Source: Leptolyngbyaceae cyanobacterium C42_A2020_001 (GTDB taxonomy: Bacteria > Cyanobacteriota > Cyanobacteriia > Leptolyngbyales > Leptolyngbyaceae). From it: DNA of 62,414 bases. The stretch covers positions 1-62,414 of the forward strand of contig JACYLN010000119.1 in the NCBI GenBank assembly GCA_015272515.1, in the 5' to 3' direction. A program made the position numbers and the translations under genes. A model generated the notes under the pieces. The model saw only the letters and a program-made list of their open reading frames with translations, did no database searches and was not told the DNA's origin. Of the stretch, positions 55,297-62,414 are shown piece by piece (positions within the stretch are counted from its first letter, which is position 1; each line of letters begins with the position of its first letter).

Positions 55297-56469
55297 ATGG
55301 GCGAGTATCCTTCTTACTCAAGCTTTGCGCGATTCTGGTTGCTCGACCCAGCAGTTGTTTTTTTAAATCACGGCTCGTTTGGGGCGTGTCCTTTGCCTGT
55401 ACTGAAGGCACAGCAACGCTGGCGAGAGCGAATGGAGCACCAACCGCTGCAATTTTTGGACAAAGATATTGAGCCATTGTTTGATTCAGCGCTTCAGGCG
55501 CTAGCAAACTTTGTCAAGTGTGATTGGCAAGACCTGGCATTTGTAGCAAATGCAACAACTGGAGTGAATACAGTTTTGCGATCGCTCAGATTGGAGCCAG
55601 GTAACGAATTGTTAACCACTAACCTTGAATACAATGCTTGTCGCAATGCGTTGAACTATGTGGCAGAGCGGGAAGGAGTCAAGGTGGTGGTAGCAGACGT
55701 GCCGTTTCCTGTTGAGTCACCCCACCAAGTGATAGAAGCGGTATTGCAACAGGTGACCGAGCAAACCCGCTTGGTACTGCTGGATCACGTTACAAGCCAG
55801 ACGGGAATGGTGTTGCCGATCGCTGAATTGGTGCAGCAGCTTAACCAGCGTGGTATTGAAACATTAATAGACGGAGCACACGCGCCAGGAATGTTGCCTC
55901 TCAACTTAACGGAGTTGGGGGCAACTTATTACACTGGCAATTGTCATAAATGGCTCTGTACACCTAAAGGAACCGCTTTTCTGTATGTTCAGCGCGATCG
56001 CCAGGCTGTTATCCGTCCCTTAACAATTAGTCACGGGGCTAACTCGCCTCGGCGCGATCGCAGCCGCTTCCGGTTGGAGTTCGACTGGATGGGCACTCAA
56101 GACCTTACGCCTCATCTGTCTGTGCCTACAGCAATTGAGTTTTTGGGTTCTTTGCTGCCAGGCGGTTGGGCGACATTGATGCAGCATAACCGTGAATTGG
56201 CGATCGCAGCTCGAACTATCCTGTGTGAGACATTGGGAGCATCAACTCCCTGCCCAGAAGCGATGATTGGTGCTTTAGCCGTTGTTCCTCTCCCTCAAGG
56301 TGATGCCCTGTCACTCCAAAGGGCGCTTATGGAGCAATACCGGATTGAGGTTCCAATTGTTCCCTGGAGCGATAAAGCGGGGCGGTATATTCGCATTTCT
56401 GCCCAAATTTATAACGCTCCAGCGCAGTACGAATACTTAGCAATGGCACTGAAACAGTTATTGAAATAA
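55297..56469 (+). CDS. PLP-dependent class V aminotransferase-fold protein
   Basis: 390 residues from ATG 55297, which has GAGGAG four bases upstream; the frame remains open back through the tRNA gene, and ATG 55285 is possible. Isopenicillin-N-epimerase-like: FLNHGSFGACP, FVANATTGVNTVLRSL, the PLP-phosphate and Asp region IDGAHAPGMLPLNL, and the Schiff-base Lys in TGNCHKWLCTPKGTAFLYV. The C-terminal half has RFRLEFDWMGTQDLTPHLSVPTAI. Family members include epimerases, lyases and desulfurases; the reaction here is not determined. Confidence 0.9.
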   Translation: MGEYPSYSSFARFWLLDPAVVFLNHGSFGACPLPVLKAQQRWRERMEHQPLQFLDKDIEPLFDSALQALANFVKCDWQDLAFVANATTGVNTVLRSLRLEPGNELLTTNLEYNACRNALNYVAEREGVKVVVADVPFPVESPHQVIEAVLQQVTEQTRLVLLDHVTSQTGMVLPIAELVQQLNQRGIETLIDGAHAPGMLPLNLTELGATYYTGNCHKWLCTPKGTAFLYVQRDRQAVIRPLTISHGANSPRRDRSRFRLEFDWMGTQDLTPHLSVPTAIEFLGSLLPGGWATLMQHNRELAIAARTILCETLGASTPCPEAMIGALAVVPLPQGDALSLQRALMEQYRIEVPIVPWSDKAGRYIRISAQIYNAPAQYEYLAMALKQLLK

Positions 56470-56804
56470 GACAACGGTTGTAAGTTTCAAAATTTTCTCA
56501 AGAGAATGTATAAAGTAATGTATCTAAAAGTTTCAAACTTTTAATTAGAATAAAACTTTAAATATAGTTGCAATTCTTTGATGCTTCCTTTTTAACCCCA
56601 CGTAGTCAATCAATCAAGCCTTTCTAAGCGGCTTAATGTTGCAAAAAACACTTGAAATTCAAAAATATTCAGTAATGATGCTGGAGTTCTGCCCATAGCC
56701 TGATTGTCATAGCAGGAACTTTTTTATATGGTGAATAGTAGATTCCCTGACATAAAAGCTTAGTCAAATATTACGACTCTTTACAAAATCCAGGTTTAAA
56801 AATC
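56470..56804. other. AT-rich intergenic region
   Basis: 335 bases with strong AT bias and no supported frame; nothing else recognised. Probably holds the promoter of the following zinc-ribbon gene. Confidence 0.6.
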
Positions 56805-56984
56805 ATGCATAGATGCCCTTGCTGTTCCGAAGTTCTACTCCGCCATGCTCGTCATGGTTCGGTTTACTGGTTTTGCACTCATTGTTGGCAAGAAATGCCA
56901 GATTTAGAAGTTGGAATAACCATTGATCAACGACGACCTGCTACCCTCCGCCGTGCAGAATTGGCTGCTCCTGTTGCTGTTTAA
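56805..56984 (+). CDS. 59-residue zinc-ribbon protein
   Basis: ATG 56805 to TAA 56984. Two Cys pairs, CPCC near the start (residues 4-7) and CTHC at about 29-32, separated by about 21 residues including LLRHARHGSVYWF, form a likely zinc ribbon. The tail is charged (DQRRPATLRRAELAA). The pattern CPCCSxxLLRHxRHxxxYWFC is shared by small cyanobacterial proteins I have seen as conserved hypotheticals. Function unknown. It lies 226 bases before the 839-residue gene on the same strand, but a terminator lies between them. Confidence 0.75.
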   Translation: MHRCPCCSEVLLRHARHGSVYWFCTHCWQEMPDLEVGITIDQRRPATLRRAELAAPVAV

Positions 56985-57020
56985 CCTGAGCAACGAAACA
57001 TTCAACCGAACGCTACAGAC

Positions 57021-57063
57021 AAAACAGCGATCGCGCCCTAACTCAGCAGCGATCGCTGTTTTT
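57021..57063 (+). terminator. Terminator built from HIP1 palindromes
   Basis: ACAGCGATCGC and GCGATCGCTGT form an 11-base stem (both arms contain the octamer GCGATCGC) with a loop of about 14 bases, preceded by AAA and followed by TTTTTA. It follows the zinc-ribbon gene. Confidence 0.85.
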
Positions 57064-57210
57064 AATTTAAGTTTTTTTAACAATAAGCAAGGATTTTTCT
57101 GATTCCTGATTAAGATGGCGATTGCTTCCAACTCAATTGCTTATAGCCAATAAAGTATGCGTTGAGTCTGCTTAAATTGGTTTTTAGCCTAATTATTAGG
57201 GTGAGTTTAC

Positions 57211-59730
57211 ATGAATCTGCCAGTTGTTCTAGATATTGCGATTGGACTAGTTTTTATTTATTTGATTGCAAGCCTACTTGCGTCTGAAATTCAAGAATTA
57301 GTATCTACCATTTTGCAATGGCGAGCAAAACACTTAAGAGAATCTATTCAAAACCTGTTGTCGGGTGGGTACGGCACTGCAAAAGATGAACAATTGGGAG
57401 GATTTATTGAGGCGATCTATGGCGATCCATTAATTAAAAATATGAACCAGAGTGCTAGGGGAACCATCGGTTCACTGGGGCAATGGGTTTATCGAAATGT
57501 TTTCTATCGCGGTCATAGTGTATTTGGACGTGAGACAAGCGCTCCTTCATACATTTCATCTGAAACATTCGCAACAGCTTTGCTTGAGCGGATCGGCATG
57601 GAAACTTTGATTGAAAAATTAACTGAGATTCGTTTAGAAAAGTTTATTGGTCGAATTATTGGACAATACGAAGTGCAAGAGGAGGGCAGCAATCGCCTGA
57701 TTACGATCCCTACGGAAGAATTTTTTCAAGATAAAGACTATCGGGAAAAAGGAGCAGTTCGGGTATTAGCTGAGAAAGCAAAAACACTGTCCCACGATAG
57801 CGAATTAGGAATCACAGCCAGTACATTACTGAGTTTGAGTAGTAATGAAGATTTTGTTGCTTTGGTTGAAGAATATGATGATGTTTTAAGAGATTTTCGG
57901 TCGGGTGAAGCAGAGTTAGAAACCTGTGTAGAACGGATGAAAGAAGGGCTAGATATTTACATCAATCAAGTTGGAGAAAAGATTCTGACAAGCACTTCTA
58001 ATTCAGAAGACGCTGCTATTGAAGGAAGCTTGATGTCTGATTTAGAAAAACAGCAACTCAGTTATTTCAAAAAACGGTTGATTTCTCTGAAAACAGGGAC
58101 ATTTGGTGACGGAACAGAACGCGCGATCGCGTCTGGTAGGCTCAGACCTACTTTGCTTGAAATTGCTCAGGTTTTTGACCGAGCAAGCCTGACTTATCAG
58201 GAGATTGAGGGAGCTTATAAAGATATTGCGGCTGCCTATGCGACGGGAATGATGTCCCAAAAAATTGAGTTAGTTGTAGACGCAATTAATCAACAAATTG
58301 ATTACCTAAAAACAAATGCTCGAAATCATCAAAAATCTGGGCTGAATCAGTTGCTGCCTCAACCCATGACAATTGGAGATTTGGCAGAAGAACAATACCA
58401 GCCAGCGATTGATCAAATTGTTCAAACTTTGCCAGTGGAAGAACGCCAAATTTACAAAGAGTGGCAGACTTATCAACAAGGATTTACAAAGATTGTGCGA
58501 GCGATCGCTGAGCAACTCCAGAGCCAGGGCAAATTACTAGACAACGGAGTGGAACTGACTCAGCCAGTCGCCGAAATAAATTTAGAAACCTTGCGCCAAT
58601 CTGTGGCAGTTTCCTTCAAACAATTGCCGCAAGAAGATTTTCGTCTGGTTGATCAAAGTGTGCTGGCGCAGCTCACTCCTTTTGACCAACAAACCTATCG
58701 AGGCTGGTGCATTTATCAACAAATCATTTTAGAAGTCACTCGCGACCTGGCAGTGAAGCTACAAGAAGAAGATAGATTATTTAGCTTTAAAACAAAAACA
58801 GAGTTCAGAGAATCGTTGGCTGAGTGGGATGACTCTCATTTATATCAATCAGTTAAATATTCTTTGAATTTGATGTCGAATGAAGAGCGCCAGCTTCGTA
58901 TCAATGCAGCGATTAGACAATTGCTGACTGATCAGCGTCAAATTTATCGCAACTTTCAAACCTACGAACAAATTCAAGATCTGCTGGCAGGTGTGCCGAC
59001 ATCGGTCAAACAAAGTCTGGCAATTTTAGCGCGACGAGCGCAGGTGAAAGTTGGGCAAACCAAAGATCAACTGAACCAATTCAATATCGAGGTTTCTAAA
59101 TGGTTCGATCGCTCCATGAGTCGGGCATCGGGGGTGTATAAACGGAATGCCAAAGGAGTTGCCATCATTATCGGATTTCTGATTGCGCTCTTTTCCAATG
59201 CGGATACATTTCATGTAATTGCTCGTTTATCAGGAGATGATGACCTGCGGCAGATCATCACTGCTCGTGCAAGCGGTATTACCCAGAACGCCAAAAGCGA
59301 AGATTTATATTCGCGTCAGCAATTACGCGACTTGAAGCAAAACACCGACGCAATTCTTCAAGAAATCTCGTTGCCTCTTCGTTGGACTCCAGAAAACCTG
59401 TCGCAGCAGTTTAACTGTCGTTCTGCCGCTAACCCAGCTCCTGCTGTTACCAGTACCAATCCCCGCACACCCTGGCAAGCGTTTTATGCCACCTGTCTTA
59501 ACGAAGAGGCTCCAGAGCGCTTTGATTTATTCAAAATCGGCCGAATCGCCTTTCGTCCAGAAAACATGATTGATGCAGGCAGAATGTTCTTAGGGTGGAT
59601 GGTTAGCGGGATCGCGATCGCCATGGGTGCGCCCTTCTGGTTTGATCTCATGAGTAAAATCATGAATGTCCGCAACACTGGCTCCAAACCTGCCCCCGCC
59701 ACCGACAAAGAACCCTCCAAAACCACTTAG
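57211..59730 (+). CDS. Large membrane protein with three internal repeats, unknown function
   Basis: 839 residues. One N-terminal membrane helix (LDIAIGLVFIYLIASLLAS, about 7-25) and two more near 657-675 and 790-810. The long middle is soluble and highly charged. Three similar units occur about 82 residues apart, centred near residues 409, 491 and 574: each has a short acidic turn, then RQIYKEWQTYQQ, QQTYRGWCIYQQ or RQIYRNFQTYEQ, followed by a leucine-rich helix. The C-terminal tail is Pro/Thr/Lys-rich. The N-terminus (LPVVLDIAIGLVFIYLIASLLASEIQELV) seems characteristic of a conserved but unnamed cyanobacterial family. ATG 57211 follows a GGGTGAG-like site. Confidence 0.75.
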   Translation: MNLPVVLDIAIGLVFIYLIASLLASEIQELVSTILQWRAKHLRESIQNLLSGGYGTAKDEQLGGFIEAIYGDPLIKNMNQSARGTIGSLGQWVYRNVFYRGHSVFGRETSAPSYISSETFATALLERIGMETLIEKLTEIRLEKFIGRIIGQYEVQEEGSNRLITIPTEEFFQDKDYREKGAVRVLAEKAKTLSHDSELGITASTLLSLSSNEDFVALVEEYDDVLRDFRSGEAELETCVERMKEGLDIYINQVGEKILTSTSNSEDAAIEGSLMSDLEKQQLSYFKKRLISLKTGTFGDGTERAIASGRLRPTLLEIAQVFDRASLTYQEIEGAYKDIAAAYATGMMSQKIELVVDAINQQIDYLKTNARNHQKSGLNQLLPQPMTIGDLAEEQYQPAIDQIVQTLPVEERQIYKEWQTYQQGFTKIVRAIAEQLQSQGKLLDNGVELTQPVAEINLETLRQSVAVSFKQLPQEDFRLVDQSVLAQLTPFDQQTYRGWCIYQQIILEVTRDLAVKLQEEDRLFSFKTKTEFRESLAEWDDSHLYQSVKYSLNLMSNEERQLRINAAIRQLLTDQRQIYRNFQTYEQIQDLLAGVPTSVKQSLAILARRAQVKVGQTKDQLNQFNIEVSKWFDRSMSRASGVYKRNAKGVAIIIGFLIALFSNADTFHVIARLSGDDDLRQIITARASGITQNAKSEDLYSRQQLRDLKQNTDAILQEISLPLRWTPENLSQQFNCRSAANPAPAVTSTNPRTPWQAFYATCLNEEAPERFDLFKIGRIAFRPENMIDAGRMFLGWMVSGIAIAMGAPFWFDLMSKIMNVRNTGSKPAPATDKEPSKTT

Positions 59731-59731
59731 A

Positions 59732-60637
59732 TTAGTTCAACATTTCAACAACAAACCGGGCGATCGCCTTCAAATACGAAGCGTCACCTGGTTGGTAGAT
59801 GCGAACATGTTCAGCATTTGGAATTAAATGCAGTCGCTTGGCTGAGGTGGTTGCGTCATAAAGTTGCTGGCTCATTTCCACCGGAACCAGCGCATCAGCC
59901 TTTCCGTGAATAAATAGAACTGGCGTTTGCAGCGATCGCACTTTGGTCAGCGAATCAAACCGCTCGGTCAGCAACGCATGGATGAGAAACAATCCTAAAG
60001 GCGGGCGACGTTTTGCCACACTTGCCATTGAGGTGAAAGAGCTTTGCACAATCAAACCCTTTGCGTTTGGGTGTTTGGTTGCTAAGTGAATGGCGATCGC
60101 GCCCCCTAAAGACTCTCCGTAAAGCACAATTTGGTTGGGGGCAATTTGACGAGTCTGGGTTAGATAATTCCATATCAATTCGCTGTCTGCATACAATTGC
60201 GCCTCGTTGGGAAAGCTGCCCTCGCTTTTACCGTATCCACGATAGTCTGCGACAAACACCGCAAATCCCAATTGGCGCAAGCCTTCAATCCGAGCAAGAT
60301 AATTGCTTTTGTTTCCACCTGCCCCACATAGAAAAACCAGGACTTTGGGCGATCGCAGCACTCGCACAGGCTCATCAGGTAAGGTGGCAATGGTTTCTTG
60401 AGGAGCGGGGGATGGGAGCCACCAGGCGTGCAGGCGATCTCGACTGCCAGGAATCGTAATCCACACGTCCTCATACGGCAACTTGAAACCTTCAGCAGAA
60501 GGAAGTCGCGCCATAGTTGATGTGGGATGGAAGATCAGATGCCGCTGATAGACAAATAACCCTAAACACGCCAACCCATAGCTGGTTATCAGCAAGACTA
60601 ACAGCGATCGCATCCATTGCCACGGTTGATGCTTCAT
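59732..60637 (-). CDS. Alpha/beta hydrolase
   Basis: 301 residues. An N-terminal membrane anchor (SLLVLLITSYGLACLGLF) leads to a typical hydrolase: GAGGNKSNYLARIEG (oxyanion region), DYRGYGKSEG, the nucleophile elbow LYGESLGGAIAIHLA (Ser about 163), Asp in HGKADALVPVE and His in PNAEHVRIY. The overall plan resembles BEM46/YfhR-like membrane hydrolases. Substrate unknown. AAGGAG precedes the ATG. The stop is 1 base from the convergent 839-residue gene stop. Confidence 0.93.
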   Translation of the reverse strand: MKHQPWQWMRSLLVLLITSYGLACLGLFVYQRHLIFHPTSTMARLPSAEGFKLPYEDVWITIPGSRDRLHAWWLPSPAPQETIATLPDEPVRVLRSPKVLVFLCGAGGNKSNYLARIEGLRQLGFAVFVADYRGYGKSEGSFPNEAQLYADSELIWNYLTQTRQIAPNQIVLYGESLGGAIAIHLATKHPNAKGLIVQSSFTSMASVAKRRPPLGLFLIHALLTERFDSLTKVRSLQTPVLFIHGKADALVPVEMSQQLYDATTSAKRLHLIPNAEHVRIYQPGDASYLKAIARFVVEMLN

Positions 60638-60708
60638 TCGCAGGGACTCCTTCCTACACGCACCTGCAAGAAATCAGTGCAGGTTGACGAAATTTCGGAA
60701 ATCGTTGA

Positions 60709-61404
60709 TCAAGAATAACCATGCTCTGCCAGAAATGAGGGCGTTAATTGCTCAAGCGATTGGGGTTGATTGGGCGAAGATTGCCAGCGGTCGCCCCTGG
60801 TGGTCGGCAATCCGCCCCGCAAGAATTTCTCCACATATTTGCCCAAAATGTCACCTTCCAGATTGACTAAACTGCCCGGTTGCAGATGATGCAGGTTAGT
60901 TTCCCGGTAGGTATGGGGAATGACAGCAACCGTAAACTGGGAACCATCCTCGTTACAGGTCGCAACGGTGAGGCTAATACCATTAATGGCGATGCTGCCT
61001 TTGGAGATGATGTGACGAGCAACGGTCGGTGGTGCTGCAAAGGTCATTTCCCACGACGTTGAGGTTTCAACGGCAGATTCCAATTGCCCAATGCCATCCA
61101 CATGCCCGGTGACAAAATGCCCGCCCAGTTTGCTGCCGACCCGTAGAGAGGTTTCTAGATTCACAATGCGATGGTTGGCGCTGCTGAGGGTGGAGCGATC
61201 GCGCGTTTCGGGTGACACCACCGCAATAAACCCCTGCGGCAAAATCTCTACCACAGTGAGACAAATTCCATCCACTGCCACACTGTCTCCTAACGCTAAA
61301 TCTAGCAGAATCAGTTCGGCTGTGTGACGTGAGCAGGTGACTTGTACTTTATCCGTTGCCAGCGGCTGTAGTGTTCCTAAACCTTGAATCAATCCTGTAA
61401 ACAT
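60709..61404 (-). CDS. ribE: Riboflavin synthase
   Basis: Final step of riboflavin synthesis: two 6,7-dimethyl-8-ribityllumazine molecules give riboflavin and a pyrimidine. 231 residues made of two lumazine-binding barrels: MFTGLIQGLGTL with DSVAVDGICLTV in the first (1-95) and GHFVTGHVDGIG with GSIAINGISLTVA in the second (about 98-190). VNLEGDILGKYVEKFL is the usual C-terminal helix. GAGAGG lies before the ATG. The last 30 residues extend beyond the standard end. Confidence 0.97.
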   Translation of the reverse strand: MFTGLIQGLGTLQPLATDKVQVTCSRHTAELILLDLALGDSVAVDGICLTVVEILPQGFIAVVSPETRDRSTLSSANHRIVNLETSLRVGSKLGGHFVTGHVDGIGQLESAVETSTSWEMTFAAPPTVARHIISKGSIAINGISLTVATCNEDGSQFTVAVIPHTYRETNLHHLQPGSLVNLEGDILGKYVEKFLRGGLPTTRGDRWQSSPNQPQSLEQLTPSFLAEHGYS

Positions 61405-61776
61405 TAGGTGTTCCTCTCTATTGACGAGGAGGGAAAAACCCTCCTAGAAATCTCTCTCAAACACCACTCCCGCCCTGAATCGAGAACTCTTCTTTACATT
61501 CCCTAATTTGCAGAAGGATCATCTAGGATTAGGGGATATATGAGGGCATACTGGATATCAAATGATTTATCACTGATATATAACTAATACGCTGAAACTT
61601 AGCTCGCCTTTAGACACTAGTTTCTTTTTTTGAGGAAACTTGTTACTGTCCTCTAGGTTATTCGCTAAGCGTTCGATTCGTCTTTTCACAGGACTGACGG
61701 TGTATTATTTGTCACACGTTATCTCCTTATTCATTTTCAACGTTCCCTCGCCGCAGGTGTTGTAGAGGCTAAGACG
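61405..61776. other. Divergent intergenic region before the nuclease gene
   Basis: 372 bases without a supported gene. Nothing recognised; likely promoters of ribE and the nuclease gene. Confidence 0.6.
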
Positions 61777-62283
61777 ATGATTGAGATGAAAGTCGCTGGA
61801 ATTGCGTTGGATGCCGTTACACGCAGTCCAATTGTTCTCTTGAGAGACTTTAGTGAGCGACGCGCATTACCCATCTATATCGGCAATGATCAGGCCAAGG
61901 CAATTATCAACGCGATCGAAAACCAGGCTCCTCCTCGTCCTCTTACCCATGATTTGCTTGCCAATATGCTGGAAGTGTGGGATATGACCCTGGAACGAGT
62001 TGTAATTCACTCTCTACAAGATAATACATTCTATGCTTCGTTGACCGTGGTTCAAGGAGAGGTCAAGAAAGAAATTGATGCCCGCCCCAGTGATGCGATC
62101 GCTCTGGCTCTCCGCACGAACAGCCCCATCTGGGTGTTGGAAGAAGTGATCGCCGATGCCTCGATCCCAGTTGACCGAGATGCAGACGAGGCAGAACGCC
62201 AGGCATTCCGCGATTTTCTTTCCAACCTGCGCCCAGAAGATTTTACCCAACGTGGGAACGTTAGCAACGAAGAAGCTCAATAA
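61777..62283 (+). CDS. Bifunctional nuclease family protein (DUF151/BFN)
   Basis: 168 residues. MIEMKVAGIALDAVTRSPIVLLRD, ALPIYIGNDQAKAI, RPLTHDLLANMLEVWDMTLERVVIHSLQDNTFYASL and ARPSDAIALALRTNSPIWV are the whole DUF151 signature, named after a plant enzyme with RNase and DNase activity. Bacterial members are thought to act in nucleic acid metabolism. The C-terminal acidic tail (about 128-168) is extra. An AAGACG stretch precedes the ATG, with no strong ribosome binding site. Confidence 0.95.
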   Translation: MIEMKVAGIALDAVTRSPIVLLRDFSERRALPIYIGNDQAKAIINAIENQAPPRPLTHDLLANMLEVWDMTLERVVIHSLQDNTFYASLTVVQGEVKKEIDARPSDAIALALRTNSPIWVLEEVIADASIPVDRDADEAERQAFRDFLSNLRPEDFTQRGNVSNEEAQ

Positions 62284-62289
62284 GGAGAA

Positions 62290-62372
62290 TGAATCATTCA
62301 AAATGTAAAATTCCAAAAGGCAAAGTCTAATTGGAAGCCATTTTGAACTTTTAAATCTTCATTTTTAATCTC
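62290..62372 (+). repeat. Interspersed AT-rich repeat, direct copy
   Basis: Starts with GAATCATTCAAAATGTAAAA, runs through a variable centre, and ends with CATTTTGAACTTTTAAATC followed by TTCATTTTTAATC. It matches 23470-23560. Confidence 0.75.
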
Positions 62373-62387
62373 TGCGGGTCAATTCCC

Positions 62388-62414
62388 CGCCGCTCTGCGG
62401 CGTAAAATGCAGAG
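62388..62414. repeat. Palindromic end sequence at the window edge
   Basis: CGCCGC-TCT-GCGGCG (62388-62402) is a perfect hairpin, and CTCTGC/GCAGAG (62393-62398 and 62409-62414) is another possible pairing that overlaps it. GTCAATTCCCCGCCGC precedes the hairpin. It may be the end of an element that continues outside the window. Confidence 0.4.

Noticed and set aside
56904-57131. 75-codon reverse frame
   Set aside because: It is antisense to the end of the zinc-ribbon gene and to its terminator, and has no protein-like signature.

Overview
This 62.4 kb window is chromosomal DNA from a cyanobacterium. The HIP1 octamer GCGATCGC recurs throughout. Ycf66, a NIL-domain protein, a folate/biopterin transporter, a carotenoid oxygenase, an HpsJ-like protein and a GAF-PP2C phosphatase all look cyanobacterial. 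Short AT-rich interspersed repeats of the type common in filamentous genomes lie between genes and sometimes inside them. No rRNA, CRISPR array, phage module, intact insertion sequence or recognisable defence island is visible. The species cannot be named from this sequence.

Layout. 1-9 kb: the end of a molybdopterin oxidoreductase gene, a NIL-domain protein, HtpX protease, a GNAT acetyltransferase, Ycf66, unknown membrane or secreted proteins, and 6-phosphogluconate dehydrogenase (gnd). 9-18 kb: an unrecognised 715-residue exported protein behind a strong leader hairpin, a pterin transporter, a carotenoid oxygenase, argB, msrA and an acyl-CoA-dehydrogenase-like protein. 18-21.5 kb: an osmotic trio of mscL, a mechanosensitive TM-helix protein and aquaporin Z. 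21.6-33.9 kb: galE with a coupled pentapeptide-repeat gene, trmFO, an aldo/keto reductase, a glycosyltransferase-like gene, an ABC exporter, a DUF305 protein, a class II aldolase next to argC, and ribBA. 33.9-42 kb: an SDR-like protein without the catalytic Tyr, an S41 protease, the DUF502-nusB-ftsY cluster, a signal peptidase I homologue with Ala in place of the nucleophilic Ser followed by two tiny exported proteins, and rpe. 42-56.5 kb: a subtilase carrying an in-frame repeat insertion, a beta-barrel protein, an HpsJ-like protein, a PP2C phosphatase, argH, a WD40 protein, a GT-C membrane glycosyltransferase, an M23 peptidase, birA, pgeF, tRNA-Asn and a class V aminotransferase. 56.5-62.4 kb: a 59-residue zinc-ribbon protein, an 839-residue membrane protein with three internal repeats, an alpha/beta hydrolase, riboflavin synthase and a bifunctional nuclease.

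How the genes work together. Most of the content is housekeeping: arginine synthesis (argB, argC, argH, scattered), riboflavin (ribBA, ribE), pentose phosphate or Calvin cycle (gnd, rpe), protein targeting and quality control (ftsY, lepB-like, htpX, S41, S8, M23), and osmotic response. Parts worth a second look are the nucleophile-less signal peptidase operon, the hairpin-masked ribosome binding site before the 715-residue protein, the 839-residue repeat protein with its small zinc-ribbon neighbour, and the repeats that have entered coding frames.
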